DNA of 64,000 nucleotides from Lucifuga dentata (Eukaryota > Chordata > Actinopteri > Ophidiiformes > Bythitidae), in assembly GCA_014773175.1 (NCBI GenBank), contig VXCM01000285.1:310001-374000 (forward strand), read 5' to 3'. Each line of letters starts with the position of its first letter. The first letter of the stretch is position 1. The notes under the pieces were generated by a model that was not told the DNA's origin, did no database searches, and saw only the letters and a program-made list of their open reading frames with translations. Made by a program: the position numbers and the translations under genes. Shown here piece after piece: positions 11,776 through 23,003 of this stretch.

Positions 11776-13388
11776 CACCGAAAACCTTACACACTGTAAT
11801 TTGGTGGAGAAGACAGGTGTAAAAAGCATTCTTTTGAAAGGCATGGTCCCATGTCTGTCAAACTTTTCGCGAGATGGCTTTTAGTCACAGTGTGAATGTC
11901 TTTGGGCAGTTGGTAACTTTCTATATCCTCTTAGACAGCAGAAATGTGCAGAAAGGAAAGAGTTCTCTCTGTGTGTGTGTGTGTGTAGTACTGTGTATTT
12001 ACACAAAGTGAAAATGAGAATTTTTCTGAGAACAGAAAGTTCTTTTACACTATTATATATGGAAGTGAGCAGATGCTGTCTCCCCTGAAGTGTCCAGCAT
12101 CGGGCTGTCGGGCTGGTGATAATCCTCAGGGCTTTGACATAGTGTTCAGATGGTACAGCGGTGCCTTTGTGTCCTCTCGTGTATATTTTCGTAATGTTTG
12201 CTTTTGGATTCCCCTCCACTGTGCTTTTCATCCTTGAACAACACATCAGTCAGAAGTTCTCTAAGGACTGGAGTGTGTGAGGACAAGAGATGGAGAGAAG
12301 GAGGAAGAGAGGGAAAAAGACATGTGGGGACACCAAGAAAGAGTAAAAGAGTGTGAGAGAGAGAGAAAGGAAGAAGACAAGGGGGAAAAAAAGGAGTTTT
12401 GAAAGACTTCTAACTTCCAAGCTGACTGTCATAACTGTGCTTGCCAGAGGGGAGAGCACCTTTAAGCATACAGGATGAGAAACGATGTGGAGAGACTACA
12501 AAAGCAAAGTAATACATAATAAGCAGCACTCACTCTGCTCTGCTCCGGCTGCTAACCTACATGAGACTGGCGTTAAGGAAAAATGTGGTACTGTTTGAAA
12601 GGTCATCGTGGGCTTTCTGAGGAAAGAGTTTTACTTTTCACTCAGCACACATTATAATAAGATTTAGAAAGTAGTAGATGCAGTTTGGGATTTTTGGCTT
12701 CGACACATGAATTTCCATAGAAATGAGAAACAATAGCAGACTGGATCATAATATGACAAAATAGCTGACACATTGTATGTTAGCTTAGCATGTGTATCCC
12801 TTATGCCCATGCAGTAATTCAATATTTGCTGTTTTTTTGCTGAGGATATATAAAGCTGTTTCAAGGTTGTAGGACAAATAAACAAATACATATTACTCTG
12901 CTGGCGTTGTTTGAAAGTACAATAAAGCTATCATTGTGACAGAGCTGAATCATTTTGATCGCCTTTGTTTTGCTTTTCTTCTTCACCGCCACTCTGCGTT
13001 TGGCTGCAATCCTTTATTATCTTACTCATTGCACCTAAAAGCTATTTTCGCTTATATTGATGACAAAGAAAAGCTCGAAGTTTGACAGTGATGTCGCAGA
13101 ACACTGCCTGCCAACACAATGTCCTGTGGTTTGTTTTGTTGCACCACCCAGAAGTCAAACAGCAATGTTTGTGCCTGTATTGACAGACCGTGTTATATCA
13201 ATGCCAACGGCCCGTAACCGCACAGGAAAGGACCACGAAATACTGCTCACATTATGCTTCCAAGCATAGGTCAAGCAAGGAAATCATCCCTTTGTCATCA
13301 AGCAGTATTGGTCTCAGCAGATTGGGTCTCGTATCTTAGGAATCGAGACCCAATCCTGGACCCAAGTTGAGCCAGGCCCAAATTATAT
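9916..13388. other. Intergenic, no gene seen
   Basis: Contains TG/CA runs at about 10861-10942 and 11093-11114, and a GA run at 11727-11775. An unexplained stretch at about 10150-10640 has less simple sequence than its surroundings. No element or exon is recognised. Confidence 0.55.
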
Positions 13389-13392
13389 TTAA

Positions 13393-13861
13393 GGAACATA
13401 CCTGTAATTTTGAATGCTTGAGCCCAATAAATACAACCATATACACATTACATTACTGCCAATCAGTTTTCCAAAACAAACTACTGGAGCAGTATATTTT
13501 AGAATCGTGTTTCTTGCCTTCCAGACTGCCATTGGTTTCAGTTCATTCCAGTGTGCTTTAAAATAAACAGAAGAAAATTTGTCTGCCAGGGAATATAACC
13601 CCAGGAGACAACTGCTTTTACTGAGAAATTAAAATGACCGTGCCTTCTACAATCATGTGTTGATGTTAGCAGGTGAAAGATTGAACTTTAGTGTGAGTAT
13701 ATCACGTTAACATTTGATTTTGAAAGATTGGGGAATTTGGAAAAATAACACTAAAAACTAAAATACAGTTTTATGTTTTTCAAAAATTGTTAGGAGTAAC
13801 ATGACGTGTATGCAGGTAGTATTTAATGGGCTCAAATAAGCAAAATCACCGGTACAGTTCT
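13393..13861. mobile_element. TTAA-flanked MITE, diverged copy
   Basis: Flanked by TTAA at 13389-13392 and 13862-13865. The ends GGAACATACCTGTAATTTTG and its near reverse complement ...ACCGGTACAGTTC enclose GACTGCCATTGGTTTCAGTT and ATTTGATTTTGAAAGATT, shared with the later copies. It is more diverged than those at 38-63 kb. Confidence 0.72.
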
Positions 13862-14194
13862 TTAAGTCTAATCGAGTCCAGATAGGGTCTTATGTTATTG
13901 CCTCTGTTTGGTCAATTTGACAAAAAGGTCTTAGACCTGAATGACCCCATGATCATGTGGTGCATCATGATCACCTCAGCAGTGGAGGAGGCGATTTTTC
14001 TTTAGTTTCTTTGACTTTGGTGATGCTGCCAGTGTTGGTGCTATTTGGGGCATTTTGGATCCAGTCTAATTATCCTCAGATTTATTTCAGACTGGTTCCG
14101 ACCTGTCCTTTCGTCCTTTGGATCTCTCCTTTTTTGAAAATGAATTTTGTACATTGGTTTCCGGAAGTTTTTCACGGCTAGTTTGGACCAGTAC

Positions 14195-14430
14195 TTCAAG
14201 GCAACTGGACTTGCTGTTTAGTATTGAAAACATTTTACCACTTGCGACGTGTCACATAAAGACCACATGACCCTAAAAGTCACCTGGTGTGAAAGGGCTG
14301 AAAGACTTGTAGAAGATAAATGCTGGTTTATTGTCCACCATTGATTAAGAACTAAAGAAGAGACTTGGCTAATGGTGAAACATCTTTTTGAAAAAGCCCA
14401 GCTGCCTTGAGTTACTACTGCTACAATGCC
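14195..14430. mobile_element. Short diverged copy of the 2595-3203 foldback element
   Basis: CAAGGCAACTGGACTTGCTG on the left and AGTTACTACTGCTA on the right match the two ends of the element at 2595-3203, with a deleted interior of about 240 bases in total. Confidence 0.55.
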
Positions 14431-15239
14431 CTGGATAACTGAGAACCTTTACAGACACATTCCCTTATCAGTTTTAATCCTAAAACTAATTTTAAGGCAT
14501 TTAGATCTGATTCTACAACATTTCAACTAAACTTTGTGGAGCAAAATGGTAGATCAGTTACTCTGTGCTGGAAAGAGAAATGGTTCTATTGCACTCTCCA
14601 CTCCTTTTTAGGATGCAGGACAGCTGTAGTCACTTCATTATGTAGAAATGATAATGATACCCTTGTTGAAGCTAGCTTTGCACCAAAATGTATTAGAGGC
14701 CTCATTCACATCCACTGATAATCAAGTCATGACTGTCATTTAGAAATTGCAATTTTCACAAAGTGTTTGAACAACACACACACAGTGCAAAGAAATAAAA
14801 GCAACCTACAAGTCTCCTTTAGCTTTTACTTCTCTTATTAAATACTTCTTGGCTTTTAAAGCTTCCTTTTACTCTACAGAACTGCCCTAAAATGGAGATC
14901 TGGCATCATTAAATGTTGATGTCAGGGTATTTCTGCTTTATGTGACGGCAAGTAAAGTCAAAGAGAACAGGACTATATACACAGATAATAATGTGATATA
15001 GCTTTTGAAATCAGATCTCAAGTCAGAGCCTGATCCTCTGAGCTCAAGGGTGCATTCACAAGAAATGCATGTTAAGATTATCACCATTACAGCACAATTG
15101 GGCACTTTGTTGTGCAGTAATCTTTCAAGTGAGCTGCAAGGAGGATCTGTAGATGTTTGACAGGCCAAATCACCACTCCAGTCTCTCTCTGAAGATCATC
15201 ATTGACTGAACTACAGTCATTTTAAGTATTGCTCAAATG

Positions 15240-15314
15240 GTTGGCAGTAATGTAAGATGTATGCAGGAAGTATTTATTGGGCTCAAACATGCAAATTCAC
15301 CTGTATGGTCCTTA
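15240..15314. mobile_element. Fragment of the TTAA-flanked MITE
   Basis: One terminal inverted repeat only: GGCAGTAATGTAAGATGTAT followed by GGGCTCAAACATGCAAATTC and CTGTATGGTCC, next to TTAA. Confidence 0.65.
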
Positions 15315-17837
15315 AAAAGCATATAGAATTTGGGAGAAAATAAACCAAACTTGAATTGTCAGTCAGATGGGCTTGTGTTTAGTTTCATGACTTCCTAACA
15401 ATGCTGGCAGCAACAGGACGGGATTTTATCGGCTGAATCCAGGTCAGACATAGATTACCCACTGATCTGACTGGCAAATTCTAACATCCTGCATACTAAT
15501 GACAAGAGGCTTGGTGCTTGATTAAGAGAAAAATTAAACAGCAAGAAATGTATTCTTTTAAAAATGTGAACTGTATTATATTTGTTGTGTCTAGATACAA
15601 TATAGAGACACAAAAACAATTATATGTACACAAGTGAAAATAAAAATGTATTTCACCATCACAATTGTAAAAATGCAACATGAAGTGTATGCATCATTTG
15701 AAAGCTTAAGCAAAATAAGGAGCCGTTGCAGAAGTTCCTAATCTTTCTGTTGTGTTTGCAAATAAATTTGTTGTGAATTTTAAACCAAATGACATTTAAA
15801 GTAGCCCTGAGATATGAACTGACTGGACAGAATGGCATCTAAAGACAATTAAAGTCAACTTTTTGGGGGAAAGTTAGGAACACTTTGCTTCAGAGCCTCC
15901 AAACATGAATGTCAGAATCAAATGGTTCAACAAGAATAAATTCAGGGAAATCACCTACAAAGTAAAAAGGACTGAAAGAATGAAAAATATGAAACCACCA
16001 CCACCAGCTTTGTCTGCATGATCACATCAAATCAAGATCATGATTATCAAGCGCACAATGACTTCTGAAATGCTGCATTTAGAGTCACATCAGTTTTTTA
16101 AATCTTTGGCAGAGCTGCTGTGTGTGAAGTTAAAGTTTCAGCAAACCTATTTGGAAAAGCACAGCACTTATTACACGGCTCAATTTCCAATTCTCTCACA
16201 GGCCTCGCGCACACACACACAAACGCGTACATAAACACACACTCAGAATACAAAATAAGGCCGCAGCAAAAACAATCCCCAGAAAGGCTCAGTGATACAT
16301 AAAGACAAAGACAAAAGGAAAGACACCTATTATGTGAAGTTTGAGAGGGAGAGTAAGTATTCACATGGGCTTTTATAAGGAAGAAACACAACATCCTTCA
16401 CTTGCATCACATAAACAGAGATCTCCGTCATATTACACGAGGCTGCTGTGAAGTGAAATGGAGTGGCTGCTTGACAGAGGCTGGAGGCCGTTATACCACC
16501 CAGAGCGACGAGCTGTAATTTCAGTGGGAAAATATAATCAGGTACTGTTTTTGTCTCTGCTCCAATCTCTATACCCTTTCTGGCCTTTTCCATAGACTGC
16601 AATGCTGTGATCTGACCAAAACAGAATGATCTGCTTCTCTGCTCTGCATCGCCTCCCACCCATGTTTTCATCCATTCTTTCATCTGTCTGCTCATGGGGA
16701 GTCTTTTTAGTTCAGATCTGTCAGGATTCTACCCCGAGTTTGAGTGCTTATGGATAGCTCAGAGGTAAGGCTAATAAATCTCAAACGCGACTGACCCCAG
16801 ATATAATCTGACTCTATCATCTATTATGACAACCAGTTTGCCTGTGCACACTCCTGGTTCCTGTGATAAAATGCCGGAGCAACGTTCGGACATAGCACCA
16901 CAACGTGCTGCTCCCATGCTGTGATTATAAGGCATAATAACAAAGTTGATTTTTTTTTCCTTGCAAAGCGCTTTAAGAACAATTCAGCTGGCAAGGCATT
17001 TGGATCAACGGAGATACAATCAACAACATACAGCGCAATCAAATTCCTTCATGTTTATGGTCCCCTTGTGACCCAAATGCTTTGCCTTTGTTGCAGTGAC
17101 TATAAAACAAAGACCAATAAAGCAAAACTAGGTTTATGGGTGTGCTACCTTCTATATACAATCCCAGACTCTTACAATCTACACACGGTGCTGTTCAGTG
17201 CATCATGGGAGAGATTTTTTTTTTTTACAAATGCAAACACTAAATAGGATTAGTGTGCTGACATGGTTTCATTATTGCAGGAAAGTACAGTACAGCGCTT
17301 GTTCAGGATTGAGTGCATTACTACTTTTAGTAAAAAATAAAAAAATTCTTCTTGTCCTTGGATATTTGGAAAGATGGAAATTCACTTTCTGTCTTATCCT
17401 GTGCTCCCCAAACTATATTTTTTCCTTTAGAATCGTTTAACAGAGAGGTATGACTGAAGGCCTGTGCCTGGATTCGTGTAATTTTGATAAAGTAGAGCGA
17501 GCATGGTGCCCTTGGAATGAAAGATAAAAATACAGTTTTAAGGCACAATTGTGACTCCTACCTCAGAATGTACTGATAAGATAACAAGTTTTACATTCAT
17601 TCAAAACATCTGCTGGGCTTTGTTTGCTGTGAAATAACACAAAGACAGCCTGCAGAAGATACAGACTTTGGACGAACTAGCCAAGAGAATTTCAGTGTTA
17701 CAATAAAGTCTGATAGGCAAATGCAAACAGAAACCAACAAATCAAACACGTCCATGTCGGTCAATTTAAAAAAAAAAGAAGTTCTGTGAGAAGGTACAGG
17801 AAGGGTGACTTAGAGGTAAAGTGGCCAGAAGACAAGG

Positions 17838-18126
17838 TCAGAGATTCCCCTCGTCAAGCATCTTGTTAACGCCATTACAGATCCTCTGCAGGTGAGCACG
17901 GTAAACCTCAGAGGGCCCATAGAGAGTCGCCAGGAAGTCACAGTCGGCAAAGTGGTTGAAGACATGGTTGACGCGGGAGTGGCTCTTAGCCGTCAGGTGA
18001 TGCTTGATGGCCTGGTGCAGCAGTTCACGGCACTCGTTCAGAATGGAACTCATGACACGGCGGTCAAAGGTGAAATCGATCTGGTGGAAGCTGACCGCTG
18101 TCATGGCCAGAGTGTGGACTTTCTTC
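17838..18126 (-). CDS. tnfaip8l1: tnfaip8l1 second coding exon (residues 91-186)
   Basis: Starts after the acceptor TCTCACAG at 18128-18127 and completes the split Arg91 codon. The stop TGA is at 17840-17838. The 289-nt exon carries the C-terminal helices of the TIPE fold. Confidence 0.93.
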
Positions 18127-19452
18127 CTGTGAGACAAAAGGAGGGCAGAGGCTGTTCGTTTCTGTTTTTTTTAAATTCTAGAATAGGAGAAGTAAAATCT
18201 GTTGGCTAAAAATAGAAACTGCTATCCTGTGATTTTCTCTTAAAAAAAAAAAAAAAAAAAAAAAAATTCCACAAGCCCCCTATCAGTTATATTATTATAT
18301 TGTCCCTTGCTGCAATACATCTCCATGCTGATGTAATCACTATTCTCCATACTGTGCACTTATGTCAGTTTCATAAATTCTTATACCTCCAAGCAGAGTT
18401 TTGCTTATTTAGTGGAAACTACATACACTGATGTAAGTCAATTTCCTTAATTTGCTTCCGTCAGCGCACAAAAAAGTACGGAAATTACATTTCGCACCAC
18501 CTGCTGCTGCTTATCAAATTTCAATACCCAGTTAATCTCATCAGCATCTAAATAAAGACTTGTACAAAGTGCAATTATGCCATGCCATTTTCTTTTTTGT
18601 TAAACTGTATTTTTAAAAGATAAGAAGAGATTTTACAGGAGTTCCTCCATTAAAATAAAAAGTAAAGTTTTCTTTTCTTTTTTCTTAATTGAAGGAACAA
18701 ACATTATACAAACAACAGATATACAACAACATATACACTTGAACTACTTCATATCAGTCTAAATACATTGAACAAAGATGAACAATAAAAAGCGAAAAAA
18801 AGGGATAAACATAAACTGCAGATGCTGCATTTATTATAACATTATAACAAAAAAAAAAAAAAAAAANAAAAAAAAAAAAAAAAACTGAAATGATTCACTC
18901 CCCTTTAAGAATATGGTTAATTTGATCATTTTACTTGGAAAATACCATATTCATAAATCAAAATTTTTGAATTCTCTCACTAAATTTAATAGTTTCTTTA
19001 GTTGAGATAAATTATTACATGGATTCACTAAAACTAACTAAATGCAAAAAATGACAAAATGTTTAAGCTATTTGGATATTTTTTTAAAGACATATGTACA
19101 ACATCTTTAGTGTTAAACTAAAAAAGTAAAGTTACATTCTGTAAAGGAAAAGGTATTACAATGATTTTGTCCCAACCCACCTGAAGTTCTCCACCAGGAT
19201 GAGCTCCTCACTGTTGAACTGGTTGTTTCTGTAGAGCACTCCAAGTTTCACCACCATCTTGATCAAGTTCTTAATGATCTTCTGAGACTCTTTGCGGTTG
19301 CGAGTGTACTCCTTAGTGACGCGGTAGAGCTCATCCAGTACTTCACTGCTGGTGTCGTCAATGAAGAGGTTGACCACATTTTTGGTGGCCATCTTGCTCA
19401 TCAGCTTTTTCTGCGCCTGCAGGGCTAAGCTCTTGGTGCTGAAAGAGTCCAT
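17838..19452 (-). CDS. tnfaip8l1: TNFAIP8-like protein 1 (TIPE1)
   Basis: Join of 19181-19452 and 17838-18126 on the minus strand gives 186 residues, the same length as human TNFAIP8L1. It starts [20 protein letters not shown] and ends NKMLDEGNL. The TIPE-family signatures [17 protein letters not shown] (exon 1) and [23 protein letters not shown] and [14 protein letters not shown] (exon 2) are intact. The splice joins AACTTCAG to GAAGAAAGTC and gives [11 protein letters not shown]. The L1 paralogue is favoured over TNFAIP8, L2 or L3 by the short N-terminus and by [12 protein letters not shown] and LYGPSE, which match human L1 best from memory. The family folds as an all-helical bundle with a hydrophobic cavity that binds phosphoinositide lipids and acts in cell-death and inflammatory signalling. 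An upstream TTG in frame adds no plausible residues, so the ATG at 19452 is chosen. Confidence 0.95.
18127..19180 (-). other. tnfaip8l1 intron between coding exons
   Basis: A 1054-bp intron, phase 2, with canonical ends. It contains poly-A runs on the plus strand at about 18242-18266 and 18849-18884, the second interrupted by an N at 18867. No other structure is seen. Confidence 0.85.
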
Positions 19453-19460
19453 GATCAAGT
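19181..19460 (-). CDS. tnfaip8l1: tnfaip8l1 first coding exon (residues 1-90 and part of 91)
   Basis: The exon begins at about 19460 after a pyrimidine-rich CACCCAG acceptor, giving only 8 untranslated bases before the ATG at 19452-19450. That places the rest of the 5' UTR in one or more exons further right. The donor is CAG|GTGGGT at 19181/19180. Confidence 0.9.
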
Positions 19461-20974
19461 CTGGGTGAAGTAAGGAGAGATGAGACAGAGAAACAAGGAA
19501 GAGAACAGAATGAAAACATGATCCGTTTAGTGATTTGCTATGCTAACAGTGAATAACTGTTGCTGAGTTCGATATCAACGTCTTCATCTTGACAAGGGAA
19601 AGCCAGAAAATCGAGTCATATTACACTAACAGCAAACAATGAGGTTATTGCAAATAACATCTGTAACCGTAATGTTTAAAGTAAGCCAAGCCAAGAGCTG
19701 TCCTCTGTACCACAAAATGAGCTATGGCAGCTGTCAAATTAGCCCCAGTAACCCTCTGGCTCCAAGCTTACGAGGTATTTAGAGGAAAAACGTGTCATTA
19801 TGCATGTAGGAGTAAAGGCAGTTACAGCCCAACCACGCAAAAAGGACAATGCAATCTGGACATCTCATCTGCTGAATATATTTTCAGAACACGATGTGTG
19901 TGTGTGTGTGTGTGTGTTAGAAATGGTGTGTGTAAAAGAGAGCAGGAAACAATGTTAATTCCTTCACAGCATGTGTGTGTGTGTGTGTGTTGATTTATAT
20001 ATGCTGCTGTGTGTGTGTTTGTGTGTACATGTTTGCCTGCCAAATCAGGGTGACTCAGTGAAAGGCTGCGCCCATGATGGTGGCTCATAAATAGCAGGGT
20101 CACAGGGGGTTGTCAGCTTCCACCCCCCACACCCCTATCAAATGAGGCAGGTCCTCAGCACACCACATCATTTCAGCAGCTGCAACTCAGTGCGTTCTCA
20201 GAGTCTATTCTTCTGGTTTGTACATTTCTCTTTTGAGAAATAAAATGGAACCTTTTTTCTGTGCACTCCCTCTCTAACCTTCACAGGTCTCCAAGGGTAA
20301 TCAACAGTAAACAAGCAACTAAAAGCTGATTTCCACAAATGCTTTCAAATATCAGTGCAGGGAAATGAATAAGGCAGGAAATGAGTGATAAACTGCATTA
20401 TAAGTGATTCTCATATGAGATAGATTTTCACAGTCTTACATAATCAAAAGAATTAAAAATGAAACTGCAAGTTATCAATTGCAAAAATGTCTCAAATCAG
20501 TGGTTCTCAAAATGCGATTTGAGTACAGCTTGTAATACTTGACATGCCCCCTGGAAATAGCTTGAAATTTTCAACTATCCTTTGCTGTGTCTTGGATCTC
20601 AGGCCGGGGTTACACATGGGGACAGAGTCGCAAATGGAACGCCACCCATGACCTCCTCTTCCTCACTGACTCTAAACCAGGGTGGGGTTACATCTTGGAT
20701 TCAGGTGGAGTAACACATGTTCCTAAACCCTGTGTGTAAACCCCACCCCAAGACTCTGCCGAAAATAAAAAGAATTAAAATCTATAGAAATTATGTTGTG
20801 GCAAATGATCACATTCACATTAAGTTTAATTAATATTTTCCTTTAATTAAGAATTTAAATTTTTGGCTGAACATAGGCTAACTTGACCACCAGTAGCTTT
20901 TTGTCCTCATACATACTCAACAGACATCAACAGGCCTGCTGACAGACAGAACAGACACCCCTGTTCAGACTGAA

Positions 20975-21034
20975 GAGGATGGCATGGATGTGTGATTTGT
21001 AAATGAGGATGGCATGGATGTGTGATTTGTAAAT
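20975..21034. repeat. Tandem duplication of a 30-bp unit
   Basis: The unit beginning GAGGATGGCATGGATGTGTG occurs twice in immediate succession without mismatch. It has no N between the copies, unlike the suspected assembly duplications. Confidence 0.85.
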
Positions 21035-21139
21035 GAAATACTTTCCCTGTACATCGTAAGTCCTTTTCGCTTTTGTCTTATTGCGGAACACTAGCCTTGT
21101 GGCCAGTTAAAGGGTAAATGTAAACACACACTCTTAAGT

Positions 21140-21440
21140 TTATTCTGTGATTTTTCCAAGGCTGCTTGCACAGGATGTGAGCTGTGCTGTGTTAAACAGT
21201 CTGTTCTTTTCCATGAACTTGGTGCCTCTCAACCTTGTGGCTGAACTACCTTGAAAAGTGTGTGCTCGAAGTTCAACCAAATTCAACTTTGACCTGTCTG
21301 CTGATGACCTTTTAAATGTGCAACCAATGAAAGAATGGCTGTAAGTGACAAAAGAAGTGATAAGATGATGGAGGAGAAGCTCAAGAGAAGTAACACAAAT
21401 GTAAAACCGCACCATGGTCAGGGCCAAAAGGTGACTGGAT
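21140..21440 (-). repeat. Dispersed repeat, minus-orientation copy
   Basis: In minus sense it shares GAGCTTCT.CTCCAT, TTGCACATTT.AAAGGT and CAAAGTTGAA with 27450-27590 on the plus strand. The class is not recognised. Confidence 0.45.
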
Positions 21441-21516
21441 GGCGAAATGTCAGCAGCCAGACGGGCTACTAGGGCTTGTAAACTCTATGCTCGTAACTGA
21501 AATGTTATGTTAGCTA

Positions 21517-22358
21517 CCGTATATACTCGAATATAAGCCGAGTTTTTATTACCAAATTTCACAGCGCAAACTGGGGGATCGGCTCATACATGAGAAATTC
21601 AAATCTGATCCCAGAGAACGAAATTTTCAGGGGTGGAAATACTACCCATTACCACTACCCATGGAAAATAGGNTGATCCCAGAGAACGAAATTTTCAGGG
21701 GTGGAAATACTACCCATTACCACTACCCATGGAAAATAGGTGAAATCATACCTTAGAATTTCCTTTTTTTATTTCTATTTCCTGACTAAACATCTTATCC
21801 AGCACATTTTGCGGTGGCCATTTGCAGCACCCAGTAAACGCTGTTGTGATTGGTCAAAGACAAAAGAATGGGCCAATCAGAGATGACCATATAAAAGTGC
21901 TGTTTCATATACCCGTAAGGTACCGTTGTTTGGTAGTCTCGTTCAACATCATGTTTTGTGCTTTATTAGCAAGAAGCTTGAGATAAGATACAACACACAA
22001 CGGAAACGACATGGACTCAGAGGAATCGTATGACACTAGTTTCAAGACATGTTACACAGAGCAGGAGACTGGAATGAACTGTTTGGCAATTCAGACAAGG
22101 AAGAGGAGTCCAGAAAAGTTAATGTCAGATAATGTCAGTTATGGATCAGTTGTTTACTGGTACGTGGATTATTTTCAGAAAATCACAGGAATACTATGAC
22201 AATACCCAGAAAAACAGGTAATTTGCCAAACAAATAAATTGATGGAACAACATCAGGGGTTCGGCTTATATATGGGTTTCTTTAAAAATCTAAATTTGCA
22301 GGTCAAAATTGGGGAGTCGGCTTATACTTGAGATCGGCTTATAGTTGAGCGTATATGG
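21517..22358. mobile_element. TA-flanked inverted-repeat element (Tc1/mariner-like target duplication)
   Basis: Flanked by TA at 21515-21516 and 22359-22360. The 25-base ends, CCGTATATACTCG... on the left and CCATATACGCTCA... in reverse complement on the right, differ at five positions and both lead into ATAAGCCGA. ATAAGCCGA-type subterminal repeats recur inside both ends. A 62-residue open frame at 22011-22199 could be a remnant but is unrecognised. The 67-base duplication around N at 21673 is probably artefactual. Confidence 0.65.
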
Positions 22359-22941
22359 TAAATCCAAGCCAAGGGTGCTTTCTGATGACATGTATTGGTC
22401 TCGATCTAGGGTATGTAGGCAGCGTGATGAGGCTCCATATTCAGACTGTATTTCTTTGATACATTTCCCTGTCACTGAAATACTAAATGTAGCCTAATGG
22501 ATGACAACCACAGAGAAAACAATTAAGTCTGACTAAAGTGTCCTATTCGCATCGCAATAGGGGATTAATTATTGTGCGATATCTCCTCCACATGTAAACA
22601 CTAAGCCTTAATTGAAAATCTGTATGATTGGCAAATTGCTAATCCATGTCCTGGAGGATAATAAAAAGCAATAGAGAAGTGCTGTCAGCAGCAGACAAAT
22701 TAACAATGACATATCCCTGCTGCGTGACTTGTGATTTTTTTACTGTTGTGGGTTGTGTCAGGAGGCACATCTGCTGCTAATGCGTGTGACTTCCCCCCCC
22801 CCCCCCCCNCTCTCTCTTTACCTCTCTCCCCCTCTCTCTCTCCTGCAATGCCTCTCCAGGAATATCAATAAGACTCCTTGGAGAGAGTGTCAGCAGGACG
22901 CTTCTCTGGGAGGAGACATGCGAGGAGAGGGACAGGGAGAG

Positions 22942-23003
<62 letters not shown>

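Larger units (their letters stand above)
13866..17837. other. Intergenic between the two minus-strand genes
   Basis: Apart from the two element fragments listed separately, I see nothing recognisable. The 3' UTR of tnfaip8l1 must start at 17837 going left, but no TTTATT (AATAAA on the minus strand) was found close by. Confidence 0.5.

Noticed and set aside
12920..12927. AATAAA motifs at 12922, 17702 and 43185 as gene ends
   Set aside because: No transcript on the appropriate strand ends near them.
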